Notes under the pieces: model-generated
Told to the model about the DNA's origin: nothing
What the model saw: the letters and a program-made list of their open reading frames with translations, nothing else
Database searches by the model: none
Shown: positions 32,911 through 44,306 of the stretch, one piece after another
How the letters are laid out: every line of letters starts with the position of its first letter
Position numbering within the stretch: position 1 is the stretch's first letter
Translations under genes and position numbers: made by a program
Source of the DNA: Humulus lupulus
Taxonomy: Eukaryota > Streptophyta > Magnoliopsida > Rosales > Cannabaceae
Direction: 5' to 3'
DNA: 64,000 nt
Assembly: GCF_963169125.1 (NCBI RefSeq)
Contig: NC_084798.1
Coordinates: 107,091,970-107,155,969 of the forward strand

Positions 32911-34801
32911 TGTTAGGAGTATTTCCTAAAAGCATCTAAAAGAAATTTATTATTTCGATGAATAAATAAATAAAATGGTTTATTCTTCTTATATTTAGAT
33001 TATTAAATTATTTTTTGAATAATTTTGTAAATATCAGAAAATTTTCATATTCATTATTAAGGATGTGATCTTGTATTAGTACGAGAGAATTAAGATCACA
33101 TGAATGAATAAAAATTAGTCAACAACAACAAATTGAAGTTATGGATTTCTTTAATTGGGGTTGTAAGTACAGTTTGCTGAGTATCATGTTGATACAAATA
33201 ATCTAGATTCGGATTATTGATGTGGTAAGACATCTCGGTAAAGGAGCTTTATATAATATGATTATATATGACATGGACCGATATGAATAAAAGTCTTTAT
33301 CCAAAAACCATTTAATAATAAAGACTTATCATTCATATCATAACTGATGATCATTTATAGATCAACCTAAATCTTGAGTGTTCATGAACTCCTGTTCATG
33401 TTATTAATCTTTTGATTCATTCGTTAAGGTCTCTTTATAGAATGAGGCTAATGACTTTTGTTTTGGAGATTTAATATCATGGATGGCTGGGAACATGTAT
33501 TAACAATAAGGAATCTAATCTTTCCTAATGGATCGTATATTAGTTCCCTTAAGGGTTAATTCTGGAACTGAATGATTTTGAGCCCAAATATATAATTAGG
33601 TTATAGATTAATTATTCACTAGTGAATTAATGGTAGTTAAGGAATAAGAAGTAAACTTGAAAGGTAAAATGGTAATTATTCCATTCTAATTTTTGAACTA
33701 ATTAATTAGAGGGTTAAACTATTGTAAGATGGTTATATTAATGGACGACTTAAAACAAAATTTCTATAAAAGTATATCTATAACATAAAGAGTGAAATTC
33801 TGAATTTATAGTGGAGAAAATATCAAAATTAATAAATTAACTATTACAATTAAAGAGTTTAATTATTTAGTTTCAATTTATTGGAGCTTAATGTTATAGG
33901 GTCATGGTCACTGAAATAGCTCAAACAACACTTACAAAGATAAATACAAAAATGGGCAAAATGACTTATTCGATAACTAAAATATTTTTCTATGCACTCA
34001 ACATAATTATTGTATAATTATGTGTAATTAATTAATTATTTGATTTAACAAAAATATAATTAATTTTGAATTAATTTATTTTTGGGATTTTGGTATTTAA
34101 ATAATAATAAAAAATGGGAAAAATCACATGCCTTCCTTGGCATGTGGCACATGTGTAGCACAGTGCACAGTCACTGTGCTACGCACACAAGATTCTTCTA
34201 GAAGTTTCTTTGTTCCACAATTTTAGTTATTTAAATATTAAATAAATAATGAGATATTGTAATATGATTAAAATATTATTATTTAAACAAAACCTGATAT
34301 CTTATTAGTTATTTTCAAATTGTTTAAAATAACTATTATTTTATTTTTAATTTGTTGGATATATTAAATATAGGAGATCAGTTTTTCATAACGATATTTT
34401 TTTAGTGATAGAAAATATATCGTGAAATCTCCCTGAGAGAAATAGAATAGTGATACAAGCATAGGTCACTGTTCTTCAAAACTTAGGTCCAAACTTTATT
34501 AGATCTCATGTTTTGAGAACATCTGATAAATAGATTTTGCCTATTATTTTGTATAGCGAGCCCACACTCGTTCTTTGAGTGTTGAGAACATTTTGGAAGA
34601 TCTTGGTGTGGAATCTCAAGGATTTTTTCCGTACAAAAAGATAGCAGCAAGGAAGGACTAGAGGTAATTTTCTATTTATACTTTTGATTCAATATATATG
34701 TAAGTGAAGAAGTAGATCTAGAAATCTTGTGGGGTTAAATTAACAATTTTGATTGTTGTTCAGCTGCGTATAATCTCTGATTTGATCTATAAAAACCAAC
34801 A
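32911..34801 (+). repeat. copia-2 5' LTR
   Basis: It runs from TGTTAGGAGT to AAAACCAACA and is followed after 2 nt by the PBS. It is the partner of 45126-47025. Two adjacent hairpins lie in its AT-rich U3: CACATGCC/GGCATGTG (34125-34146) and an 11-bp stem at 34155-34182. A repeat-rich block GAACA...TGTTC lies near 33380-33400. Confidence 0.92.
34125..34182 (+). other. two tandem hairpins in copia-2 LTR
   Basis: The first has 8-bp arms CACATGCC (34125-34132) and GGCATGTG (34139-34146) with a 6-nt loop. The second has 11-bp arms GTAGCACAGTG (34155-34165) and CACTGTGCTAC (34172-34182) with a 6-nt loop. In the 3' LTR the first is intact and the second has substitutions in both arms. Confidence 0.7.
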
Positions 34802-34803
34802 AA

Positions 34804-34816
34804 TGGTACTAGAGCC
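34804..34816 (+). other. copia-2 primer binding site
   Basis: TGGTACTAGAGCC follows the LTR end by 2 nt. It matches the initiator tRNA-Met complement TGGTATCAGAGCC except for two adjacent bases. Confidence 0.8.
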
Positions 34817-36667
34817 TTCTTCACATATATATATATATATTGAATCTGTGTGGGTTTAGTTTTATGCATTTATTTGTCTTTTATGAATGAATAGATGACT
34901 TAATATGATTGAATGCATGAGAATGTTGAATCGTTAATTGTATGGTGTTTTGGGTTAGGATTTTTTATGATTAGATCATTGTGTAAGCCATTAAAGGGCA
35001 TAGGATTTATGTAATATCATTTGGTTTTTGATACCATAAAATTGTAATTCCGATCACACAAAGTCAAAACAGAGCCTGGGATTCAGAATTCAGCCACAGT
35101 TCCTCCAAGGACACCCTCCGAGCTGCTGCCGGGGATGTCGTACAGATGTCCGTACAGACGGGTCCGTACTGATCTGTACGGTTCCGTACAAGTGGGCCCC
35201 GGCAGCACCAAATGGTGCCACGTGTCCCCGTCTTACTGGTCCATAATTTTTTTATTTTTCTAAAATTAATCTTTTATTTTTTAATTTTAAAATGTTAAAT
35301 ATCCTATTTATTACAAAATTTGATATTTAAATAATGAGAAAATTTTGTTATCCTAACAAACTTTTTTGAAAATATTATTTAAATTTTTTTTAAAAAATAA
35401 CAGATTTTAATTAAATTTATTTCAGTGTTTTAATTAAAAGTTGTTTTAATTTAAAAGGAAAATAAAATAATGATTATTTAAAAGTTTTGTTTTAATTAAT
35501 TAAGATAATTCGAAAATTATTTTCTTATTACTATTCTAGACCAACGACACATATCCTACCAAAAGTAAAGTAAAGAAGCCTGATGGAGATCAAGGCGGTT
35601 TTATTTTATTTTATTTTAATTTTATAAAGAGGTTGTAAAATTAGAAATACCCAAAAGCACCTGGTTCAACATTTATTGTTTATTTATTTAAATAATTGTT
35701 TTCATGTGATTAATAATTGTTCATGCATTTTGTGCCATACAAAAAAAACCCACACAGTCATTATCATGCATCTCATCGGTAGAAACATGATTATTAGGAT
35801 TGTCCTATATGTTTATATGATTTGTTTTGCGAAACCAATTGCATATAAATTACTTAGTTTTATTTTTTGAAAACTTGGTAAAATATCACACCGGTTTTAA
35901 ATCTTTATGACTTAATTTCTTTAAACCAACTGTATTTTAAAATTTTTTTTTAGTAAAGTTTAGATGAACATAATTGGTAATTTAAAATTGTATATGGACC
36001 TAAAAACTCGCTTTCTTTTCAATTTTAATTATGGTCATAAAGTTTAAAGAAACTATAATTAAATTGGAACTAATTAGGTTAAAAACCCTTATTTCAAAAT
36101 AGTGAGTGGGAGAGGGTTGATATCTCAAACATAACTTGTGGTCTCCATTATTAATATAACACCGAGAGATGTGAATAGCACCTCGTGACGGCTTTGTTTT
36201 CGTCCCCTTAAGGAAGGTGTCATTACATGTCAATAGCAAGGTTATATTTTTTACAAAGATAGGAACTAATGATGTATTTTAGGTTTGACCGACCCTAAGG
36301 AGACATGTCCTAAGTTGAGTCATGAACTCATAAATAATGGGTTACACTTACAAAGTTATGATTAAGCGTTTGCAGTGGATAATGATAACTTGACCAAACT
36401 AAGCGGCACTTTAATGTTTAAAAGAGAAAATAATGAGTTATTTTTAAGTTTTAAACAATAAAGATAAGAATGTCTTATAAATTGTCTAAGATTAATTTGA
36501 CCAACCCTAAGGTGGCATTTTAATTGTTAGAAAGTTTTATCGTGGAAATTAAACTTTATTTTATGTGTTTTAATTGTGCTCATGCATCACGTTTAATTTC
36601 TGAAACTTTGATATTTATTTTTCTAAATATAATAATATTTGTATTTATTTATTTATTCCCAGCAAAA
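34817..36667 (+). other. copia-2 leader
   Basis: About 1.85 kb lie between the PBS and the first gag ATG. It is AT-rich with no ORF that has a recognisable domain, plus a (TA)n run near 34826-34841. A GC-rich hairpin region at 35125-35206 stands out. Parts of the leader (for example the GTGAGTGGGAGAGGG block near 36103) resemble the copia-3 leader near 53230, so the two families are related. Confidence 0.65.
35125..35206 (+). other. GC-rich nested hairpin in copia-2 leader
   Basis: Perfect 10-bp outer arms GCTGCCGGGG (35125-35134) and CCCCGGCAGC (35197-35206) enclose inner arms GTACAGAT (35140-35147) and ATCTGTAC (35172-35179). Several CCGTAC repeats fill the loop. It lies about 310 nt downstream of the PBS in the genomic RNA. 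Confidence 0.8.
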
Positions 36668-37192
36668 ATGTCTATTGGTGAATTACACACTGATACTTTT
36701 CTCAAATCCTTGGTTTTTGAAACTGAAAATATGCAACACTGGTTTCAATGCATGTTGACCATTTTTTCTTATAAAAAGATGATGTGAAGAGTCTATGAAA
36801 AACCTCCAACAGAACAACATTTGGCTACTAGCTATGAGGCAGAAGAAAAATATGCAAATTGGATGAAATCCGATCGGTTGCCATGTTATTGCATGCTTTC
36901 AACCATGCCTGATGAAACAAAGGAAAAATATATACACCATAACTCAGCACATGAGATGTGGCGAGCAATGACAGAGGAAGTCTTTGCTGAGTATCATCAT
37001 TTATATCAAACGAAAAAGGTAAATAAGATTTACATATATTTTTCGACTTTGAATAATAGATTCAAATACTATGAATATCATATACAAATTTTTGGATATT
37101 CGATTCAAAAATATATGCCACTAATCTATTTTTCATTTGTTTTTCCTTTTACAGAATCAAAACCCTGAAAAGGAGGAAGAAACCGATGAGGA
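36668..37192 (+). pseudogene. copia-2 gag, N-terminal half with phase-0 intron
   Basis: The ATG at 36668 opens MSIGELHTDTF, followed by the copia gag N-terminal pattern (FETENMQHWFQCMLTIF, one TGA at 36785, YEAEEKYANWMKSDRLPCYC). It ends before a donor at AAAAAG|GTAAATAAG (37019) with an acceptor TTTTACAG at 37154. After splicing the frame continues for about 13 acidic residues (PEKEEETDED) to TAG. The UBN2 C-terminal half and zinc knuckle of a normal gag are absent, perhaps lost with the LINE insertion. The copia-3 gag has the same exon end. Confidence 0.65.
37019..37154 (+). other. candidate intron in copia-2 gag (136 nt, phase 0)
   Basis: The donor AAG|GTAAAT and acceptor CTTTTACAG have good plant consensus, and the intron is AT-rich. 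It sits between the codons ...KK and NQNPEK. An equivalent site is found in copia-3 at 52292-52207. Confidence 0.6.
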
Positions 37193-37232
37193 TTAGAATA
37201 ACAAGTAAAGAGATGGAGAAGTTGTTGAGTAG

Positions 37233-37249
37233 TTTTTTTTTTTTTTTTT
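37233..37249 (-). other. LINE poly(A) tail
   Basis: A run of 17 T on the plus strand (A on the minus strand) sits at the 3' end of the LINE, as expected after target-primed reverse transcription. Confidence 0.9.
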
Positions 37250-37447
37250 GATCAAGAAGGAATTGAACTTCATTAATCAACCAACCAATACACCTAAACA
37301 AGGTAAAAACCCCAGCAAAACCGTACAAACAGAGTCAATAAAATCAACCCACCGAAACTAATTACATTGTAATCTTGTCTATAAATCTCTGTTCCTGTAA
37401 AGATAATTTTCTATTTTTTACAATGAAAAATCTGTATTGAATTATAG

Positions 37448-38106
37448 TCATAATCTCTGTGGCAAGACAATCAGCGGTCCATGTAACTCCAAAAATATAC
37501 ACCTGTTTCGATTCCTCCAAATACTATAGATAACAGCAGCCAATATCATATTAGTGATAGAAAAAAGGATTCCTGGTTTTCTGCTATCAAGCCAAACCTT
37601 CCAACCAGCAAACTCTTTTGGCCAGGCTTTAAATCCCATCCAATCAAAGATTATATCTGTAACCTGCTTGGATAGATAGCACTCAAAGAATAGATGCAAG
37701 TGACTCTCAGTAGAGCTACCACAAACAGGACACATAAGAGACTCAAGAGGCACACAAAACCTGAGCATGTTATCTCGGGTAAGCAGCTGAGAGTTAACTA
37801 CTTGCCATAGCAAAATCCTGTGTTTAGGGATAGACAACCGACACCAAACAGCATGATGATAGCCTACCTGTTGTTGGCAAAGAGTACTATTGTACAATTT
37901 AGAGGTTTGAAACTTCCCTAAAGCACCAGCAGCTTTTACCTCATCACAACTGAATTTTCCCCTCAGATTACATAACTTCCTCCAATACCAGCTTGTATCA
38001 AGTGGCAGCTTGTAAGACCAGAAATTTGAGTCTTTGAAATAGATATAATTAATCCATTTGACCCAAAGCACATCATGCTTCTCAGAAATGGCCCAAATAT
38101 ACTTTG
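37448..38106 (-). pseudogene. LINE ORF2 C-terminal part with zf-RVT region
   Basis: The frame 38071-37448 carries the zf-RVT motif of plant L1 ORF2: AVWCRLSIPKHRILLWQVV, LTRDNMLRFC, MCPVCGSSTESHLHLFFEC with Cys, Cys, His, His and Cys. It continues from RT after a frameshift near 38100 and ends before the 3' untranslated region and poly(A). Confidence 0.85.
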
Positions 38107-39220
38107 CTAAGATGGCTCGGTTCTAAATTGAACCATTTCTGAACCCAAGACCTCCATAAGCTTTAGGAAGACAAACCTTCGTCGAAGATGCCATGTGAAT
38201 CCTGCTTCTATTACCATTAACTCCCCAGAGAAAGCCACGACAAAGTTTTCAACATCCTTAATAATACTTTGGGGAAGCGCAAAAATGCTCATCCAGTAGT
38301 TCCGCAGCCCAAAGAGAAGTGAATGGATGAGTTGGATTCTGCCCACAAAGGATAAATGTCTACTAGCCCATGTATGTAACTGAATTTTGAATTTTTGGAT
38401 GATAATGTCACAATCTTCATGCTTCCATTTAGTTGGTCTCATAGGAACACCTAGATATTTAAGAGGAAATGTCCCTTCTGTAAGTTGTATCTCAGCAGCT
38501 ATGATCTGTCTATCAGCAGCAGAAACTCCCCCAAAGAATATATGAGATTTGCTAGCATTAATATAGAGCCCTATAGCAGAACTGAACTCCCCTAGAGCAT
38601 CCTTGAGCCCTCGAACAGCAGAAAGAGATCTTTTACAAAATAAAATCAGATCATCTACAAAACATAAGCTAAGAAGTTTAAGACTTTTACACATAGGGTG
38701 AAACCTGAAAGCAGAATCTTCAGCTGCCAATTGAAGACTCCAAGTAAGATATTCCATGATTAAAAACAAACAAAAGCGGCGACATATGATCCCCTTGACG
38801 AAGCCCCTTCTCACCCTTAAAACTGCCTTGAACCCTTCCATTCATAAGCAAGAAATACGATGTGTTTTTTAAGCATGTCATAATCCAGCCTATAAATCTC
38901 ATAGGAAAACACAAAGGCTTTAGGAGATCCTCAAGAAACCACCAATCGACTGTGTCATACCCTTTACTTAAGTAAATTTTAATAGCACATCTAGGCGAGG
39001 TAGAAGTTCTCCCATAATTCTTGATAAGATCTTGGAATATCAAGATATTATGAGCTATTGATCTACCTTGAACAAAAGCTCCCTGATTTAATTGAACCAG
39101 ATCAGGAAGGACCCTGGCCAAACGAGAACAAAGTAGCTTTGAAATACATTTGTATATGGTAGAACAACAATCAATGGGCCTATAGTCCACAGCCCGAGAA
39201 GGATTGTCAGTTTTAGGAAC
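38107..39220 (-). pseudogene. LINE ORF2 reverse transcriptase
   Basis: RT motifs are YRPIDCCSTIYKCISKLL, LNQGAFVQGRSIAHNIL, KGYDTVDWWFL, GLRQGDHMSPLLFV and the catalytic box FVDD at 38650-38661, followed by INASKSHIFFGG and FPLKYLGVPM. The frame changes once, near 38780. A stop at about 39220 (TAG in place of a Leu codon) cuts it from the endonuclease. The active-site Asp pair is intact. Confidence 0.88.
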
Positions 39221-40735
39221 CTAGGACAAAGTAGTATTATGAAGCTCCTCAGGAAAACTGCCTGTCTCAAAGAACTGTCCTGCTGCTCTACATATTTCAC
39301 TACCAATTCCAAGCCATAACACCTTGAAAAAAGCATAACCAAACCCATCTGGACCTGGGAATTTGATGTTGGGAATGCTAAACAATGCATCTCGTATTTC
39401 CTTGTGAGAGAAAGGCTTCAACAAATGAAGCTGCTGGTCAATTGAAAGTTTGGATCCCATCTCCACACAATGCAGATTTATCTTCTTAGTAGCTGAACTA
39501 GGACTACCCATAAAACTTCTAAAGTGATCCAGAAAATGAGAAACCACTTCAGGAAAGTTATTAACCACTCTACCTTGTTCAGTTATGTAAGTAGCTATTC
39601 TATTCTCTTCCTTGCGCTTTTTTAAACAAGCATGAAAATAAGAAGTATTCAAGTCACCCTTCCTTAACCAAGTAAGTTTGCTTCTTTGAGCCAAGAATCT
39701 ATGATACATTTGCTCCTGAGTTGTGAAAGTTTTAGCAGCAGCCTTGGCTTTTTCTTGAAAAGTAAGGTCTCGGGGATGTTGCTGCGCGTGGAATAGAGCT
39801 GCCTGGTATTGATCTTTTGCCATCTGAAATTGCACTCCTATGTCTCCAATATGCTCCCTATTAAATCTCTTCAACTTATGTTTCAGCCGCATTGTCTTCA
39901 GATAAATAGCCTTCAAACCAGTCCCATTAATCGACTTCCTCCAACTAGTCAAAGCCACCTCTTTAAAATCTTTATGATCAGTCCAAAAGTTATAAAATTG
40001 AAACAACTTAACTCCCAAATTCTCCATGGCCAGAATAGAAACAGTACAAGAGCAATGATCAGAAACCATTTCCCAACTAAAAATAGCTGTTGTATTAGGA
40101 AAAAAATCCAGCCAGTCCTCGTTAGCAAATACATGGTCTATTTTAGAGTATATACAAGCTGATCCATCTTGATTATTTGTCCAAGTAAAGAAAGAACCAG
40201 TACTTTTAAGTGAATCCATTTGATTCCCAGTAAGCCACTGAGAAGAATCTAACAATTTCGATTTGGACACAGGTGTACCTCTATTCCTATCCTTTGCAGT
40301 AAATATTGCATTAAAATCTCCTAAGATAACCCAAGAAGTGGCTGGAAGAGAAAGCTTAGGTAATCTTTGCCATAAAATCTTCCGTTCCTCCATAGTATTG
40401 AGCCCATAAACAAATGTAGCACTAAAAGGATGTCTCTGAACAACCATTTTAACATAACAGTGGACATATTGATTTGTCTCCTCAAGAACAATAACCTTGA
40501 CAAATATCTTCCTCCATATGATCAATATTCTACCTTCAGTAACAGGACTAGAATAATAATCCCAGTTCATAAACTTATTAACTATCAACTCCATGACTTT
40601 ATTCCCCCTCATTTTAGTTTCCAAGAGAGCTCCAACCCCCACTTTATTCCTACTACAAACATCTAAAACAGCAGTCTGCTTTTTAGGACTATTCAACCCC
40701 CTTAAGTTTCAGCTCAATATATTACAATTATCCAT
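39221..40735 (-). pseudogene. LINE ORF2 start and AP endonuclease domain
   Basis: The frame 40696-39221 opens with NSPKKQT and carries the endonuclease signatures GALLETKM (Glu), VILGDFNAIF (Asp, Asn), SKIDHVFAN (Asp) and VSDHCSCTV (Asp, His). The true start is most likely the ATG at 40735, giving MDNCNILS before a TGA at the Trp position of the usual SWNLRGLN motif. So one stop separates the start from the domain. The enzyme would nick target DNA to prime reverse transcription. ORF2 overlaps the end of ORF1 by 8 nt. Confidence 0.87.
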
Positions 40736-42044
40736 AACAAGAGCTAACATTAGTAATAGCACCTTTCTCCCCCTCTATCTGCTCTTGGAGCACCACAAAA
40801 GATTTTGTCTGATTCTGGCCTGGTTCAACAGAAACTTTACTTGCTCTATTGTTCTTACTCTCTGTTGGCCGTTGTTTGGATAGAGGAACCACTTTCTTTG
40901 GAGATTGCCAACCCGTATCACTAATACTCTGACCCTCAGCATCAGTAGGAGCTTTAGCCAAATCCTTAGGCAGATCAGGTAGTTCACCCAAAGGTTGTTC
41001 ATCCTTGTCCTGCTCTTCCTCAGGAGAAGTTTTAGGTGGATTTTCCTTCTTGATCCACTGAGTTTTAATCTCCCTTCAGCAGTCTACCATGGAATGACCA
41101 TAACCTGAGCAAATTTTACATTTAACAGGAAGCCATTTGTAGTCCACCCCTTGTTCTATAAGTTGACCATGTTCATTCAGGTATTGTATAATCCTAGGAG
41201 GATTATCTGTGATATTCATCTCCACCAGGACCCTTGCAAATCGAACTCTAGATCGCTCTCGAGTAAATTTGTCTACCATTATCAGTTTGGCTATCGTACT
41301 TACAAGAGTACTAAGGCATTTTCTACCCCAATACTGAAGGCCTAAATCATGTAACCTAATCCAAAGAGGCACTGAACGGATCATGCGAAATGCACTTAGA
41401 TCAGTTGTCCATGGACGAATGATAATTGGTTTCCTATCAAATTGAAGGATACCATTTTCCAACACACGGTCTCGAGTAGCATCATCATTAAACTTAACCA
41501 TAGTCAGCCCCATTGTCATCCTGGCGATTTGAGCAATCCCTAGATGGCCCCAAACCCTTTTGATAAGCCCTTCAAACATAGCCATTGGAGGATTAGTACC
41601 AAGGACCATACAAATAACAGCAGAACTCCAATTAGCATATTGGAATTTCACCTCTTCAATATCAACCTGGGCAATCTTCTTACCATCTTTAATCAATGGT
41701 TCAACAAATTCAAGCTTTTGGTCACAAAAGGAGAGTTTACCCGCTATAAATTGTTTCCATTGAGTTTGAGCTGATGCCTGAAAGTCTCCTGCCTCCACTT
41801 TGTCCGCCCAGCTAGACGGAGTAGACATTTCAGAAGCCTTATGCGTATCAATCTGGGTTTCTCCACCTTCCGTCAATCCAACCGCTTCAGCATTTAGGGT
41901 CAATCTCTTAGTCGGACCTTCACCGTCAGTGAGCACATCATCAACAACACATCCATCCTGGTCAATCACATCTTGGATTGAAGGCGAGCCCTGAGCAACC
42001 GAACGAGTCATAGGCTTCTGAGTCGATTTCTTCTTCTTCGCCAT
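40728..42044 (-). pseudogene. LINE ORF1, RNA-binding protein with zinc knuckle
   Basis: The ATG at 42044 starts MAKKKKSTQKPM. The central part (about residues 80-250) has the DUF4283-like plant LINE ORF1 fold (AVICMVLGTNPPMAMFEGLI, VLENGILQFDRKPIIIRPW). A zinc knuckle CKICSGYGHSMVDC matches CX2CX4HX4C exactly at its end (41115-41076). A TGA follows the knuckle and a basic/acidic low-complexity tail (40991-40728) ends VSSCYG and TAA. ORF1 proteins bind LINE RNA in the RNP. A single stop interrupts this copy. Confidence 0.85.
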
Positions 42045-42075
42045 GGAAGAGAGGGAAACGAGTCTTTCAGCCTTT

Positions 42076-42419
42076 AAAAAAAATAACTAATTTAACAATT
42101 GAAAATTAAATGAAATAAATTATTTAGTAATTTTATTGTTAGTTGAACAATTTAAATTTCTTTATTTTGTTTTAGAAATGTTAGATTTCTTTAAACAAAG
42201 AAAACTACATTCTACAAATTTAGTTTATTATTAGTAATTTTGATTATTAATGTTTAGAAACTTATTTATATTTTTACATAACATTAATATCTTTTATTAA
42301 TAAATTAGTTATTATTTAAAGAAATTATCTATTCACTTGTTATGCAAATGCTTTGGGATAAACAAAACTTGCATACTTACAATGAATGAATTTTTTTTTA
42401 TAATTCTGAATTATTTAAA
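42076..42419 (+). other. copia-2 remnant between LINE and pol
   Basis: This AT-rich stretch of about 340 bp has no recognisable coding sequence. Gag C-terminus and protease should lie here but cannot be found, so that part of copia-2 has been deleted or decayed. Confidence 0.5.
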
Positions 42420-43500
42420 ACAGCTAATCCTAGATCTATTAAAATGATTCTAATAGTGAAACATATCTGTGGCACTTGAGATTGGGCCATATTGGTCTAA
42501 ACAGAATAAATAGGCTTGTAAAGGATGGTCCTTTAAGAGAACTATCTATTGGATCTCTCCCTGTTTGTGAATCCTGTCCAGAACGCAAAATGACCAAGAG
42601 ACCTTTCTTTGCTAAAGGTTCAAGAGCCACAGAACCACTTCAGCTAGTATATACGGATGTTTGCAATCCACTTAATGTACAATCATGATAAGGTTATGAA
42701 TATTTCTTCACTTTCATTGATGAATATTCAAGATATGGTTACCTATACTTGATGCAAAGAAAATCTGAAACTTTTGGAAAGATCAAAGAATTTCAAGCAG
42801 AGGCTGAAAAGCAATTAGGTAAATCACTAAAAGCTCTTCGAACTGATCGAGGAGGAGAGTACTTGGATTTTGAATTCGAGGACCGTTTGCGTGAGCATGG
42901 AATTCAATCCCAACTCACTACACCTGAAAGGCCACAGTGAAATGGTGTTTCAGAAAGACGGAACAGAACGTTATTAGATATGGTTAGATCAACGATGAGT
43001 TTCTCATCATTACCACTATCATTATGAGGAAATGCGATTCAATGTGCTCTAGACATATTGAATGTTGTTCCATCTAAGTCCATCCAAAAGACACACATGG
43101 AATTATGGAATGGTTGTCAACCTAGTTTACACCATTTTTGAATTAAGGGGTGTCCTGCACGCGTGCTCAAAGGAAAGCCCGGGAAGTTGGAATCATGCTC
43201 TGAAGTGTGAATGTTTGTGGGATATCCAAAGAGATTAGAGATGGAATTTTCTATAGTCCAAAAGAAAATAAAACATTTGTATCAAAAAATGAAAGTTTTC
43301 TTGAATATGACTATGTTAATAACCACAAACCTCGCAGAAAGGTTGTTTTGGAGGAGATTATCTTGAATGAAGTTGCAAAGTCACCAGCAATAAGCAATGA
43401 AAAACGACAAGAGTAAACTGCTAGTTCTAGTTAGAATAGTAGAGAACCTCATCGTAGTGAGAGGGTTAGTAAGCAACCCACACACTATTAACACGAAGTT
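42420..43500 (+). pseudogene. copia-2 GAG-pre-integrase and integrase
   Basis: It opens WHLRLGHIGLNRI with the zinc-finger Cys pair VCESC, then LQLVYTDVCNPL (first Asp), YFFTFIDEYSRYGYLY, LRTDRGGEY (second Asp) and GVSERRNRTLLDM (Glu), so the DDE triad is present. About ten stops or shifts are visible, including at 42688, 42938, 43028, 43140 and 43208, and a degraded C terminus to about 43500. The family inserts cDNA into the genome. Confidence 0.85.
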
Positions 43501-44306
43501 CAAATGCTTGTGTTTGACATAAACAAAGATGATCCATTGACATTTAAAGATGCAATGAATGATTCTAACAAGGAAAAATGGCAAGAAGCCATGAACCAAG
43601 AAATGGAATTGATGTATTCCAATTCTGTCAGGTTCTTGAAGATCCACCTGAGAATATCAAACCCATTGGTTGCAAGTGGATATTCAAGAAGAAAAGAGGA
43701 GCGGATGGGAAAGTAGAGACTTTCAAAGCAAGGCCTGTAGCCAAAGGTTACACACAGAAAGAAGGGGTTGACTATGAAGAAACCTTTTCTCCTGTAGCCA
43801 TGCTAAAATCCATTCGTATACTCTTGTCCATAGCTGCGTGTATGGATTATGAGATTTAGCAAATGGATGTCAAAACAGCTTTTCTGAATGACTACCTTGA
43901 CAAATCAATTTACATGTCTCAACCAAAAAAGGTTCGAATTAAAAGGTCAAGAGTGAAAGGTTTGCGAGCTTCTTAGGTCCATTCATGGACTCAAACATGC
44001 TTCTAGATCTTGGAATCTTAGATTTTATGACACAAGTAAAACATTTGGGTTTTGAACAAAATGTCGACGAACCTTGTGTCTTATAAACAAATCAAAGATA
44101 GTATAGTAGTTTTCCTCATTCTTTACGTGGATGATATATTACTGATTGGAAATGACATAACATCATTATCAAAGGTAAAGAACTGGTTAGCTAAAAAATT
44201 CCAAATGTAAGATTTGGGAGAAGCCAGGTATGTTATGGGCATTAAGATTCTTAGAGATAGACAGAACAAAACTTAGGCACTGTCTCAAGCAACTTATATT
44301 GATAAG
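43501..44306 (+). pseudogene. copia-2 reverse transcriptase
   Basis: RT begins with [13 protein letters not shown] frameshift near 43620 leads to [40 protein letters not shown] and QMDVKTAFLN. A decayed middle follows (43930-44100), then FLILYVDDILLIGND with an intact YVDD box at 44124-44135. Stops occur near 43859, 43975 and 44210. Confidence 0.87.

Larger units (their letters stand above)
37233..42075 (-). mobile_element. L1-type LINE nested in copia-2
   Basis: It carries ORF1 with a zinc knuckle, ORF2 with AP endonuclease, RT and a C-terminal zf-RVT region, and ends in a poly(A) tail (17 T on the plus strand at 37233-37249). It appears close to full length, with the ORF1 ATG about 30 bp from the 5' end. 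I see no obvious target duplication around it. ORF1 has one stop (after its zinc knuckle) and ORF2 a few breaks. It lies inside copia-2, so it is one of the younger layers. Confidence 0.9.

Noticed and set aside
36821..37168. A possible short host gene with an intron
   Set aside because: The sequence matches the N-terminal half of copia gag and lies between the copia-2 leader and pol, so it is part of the element.
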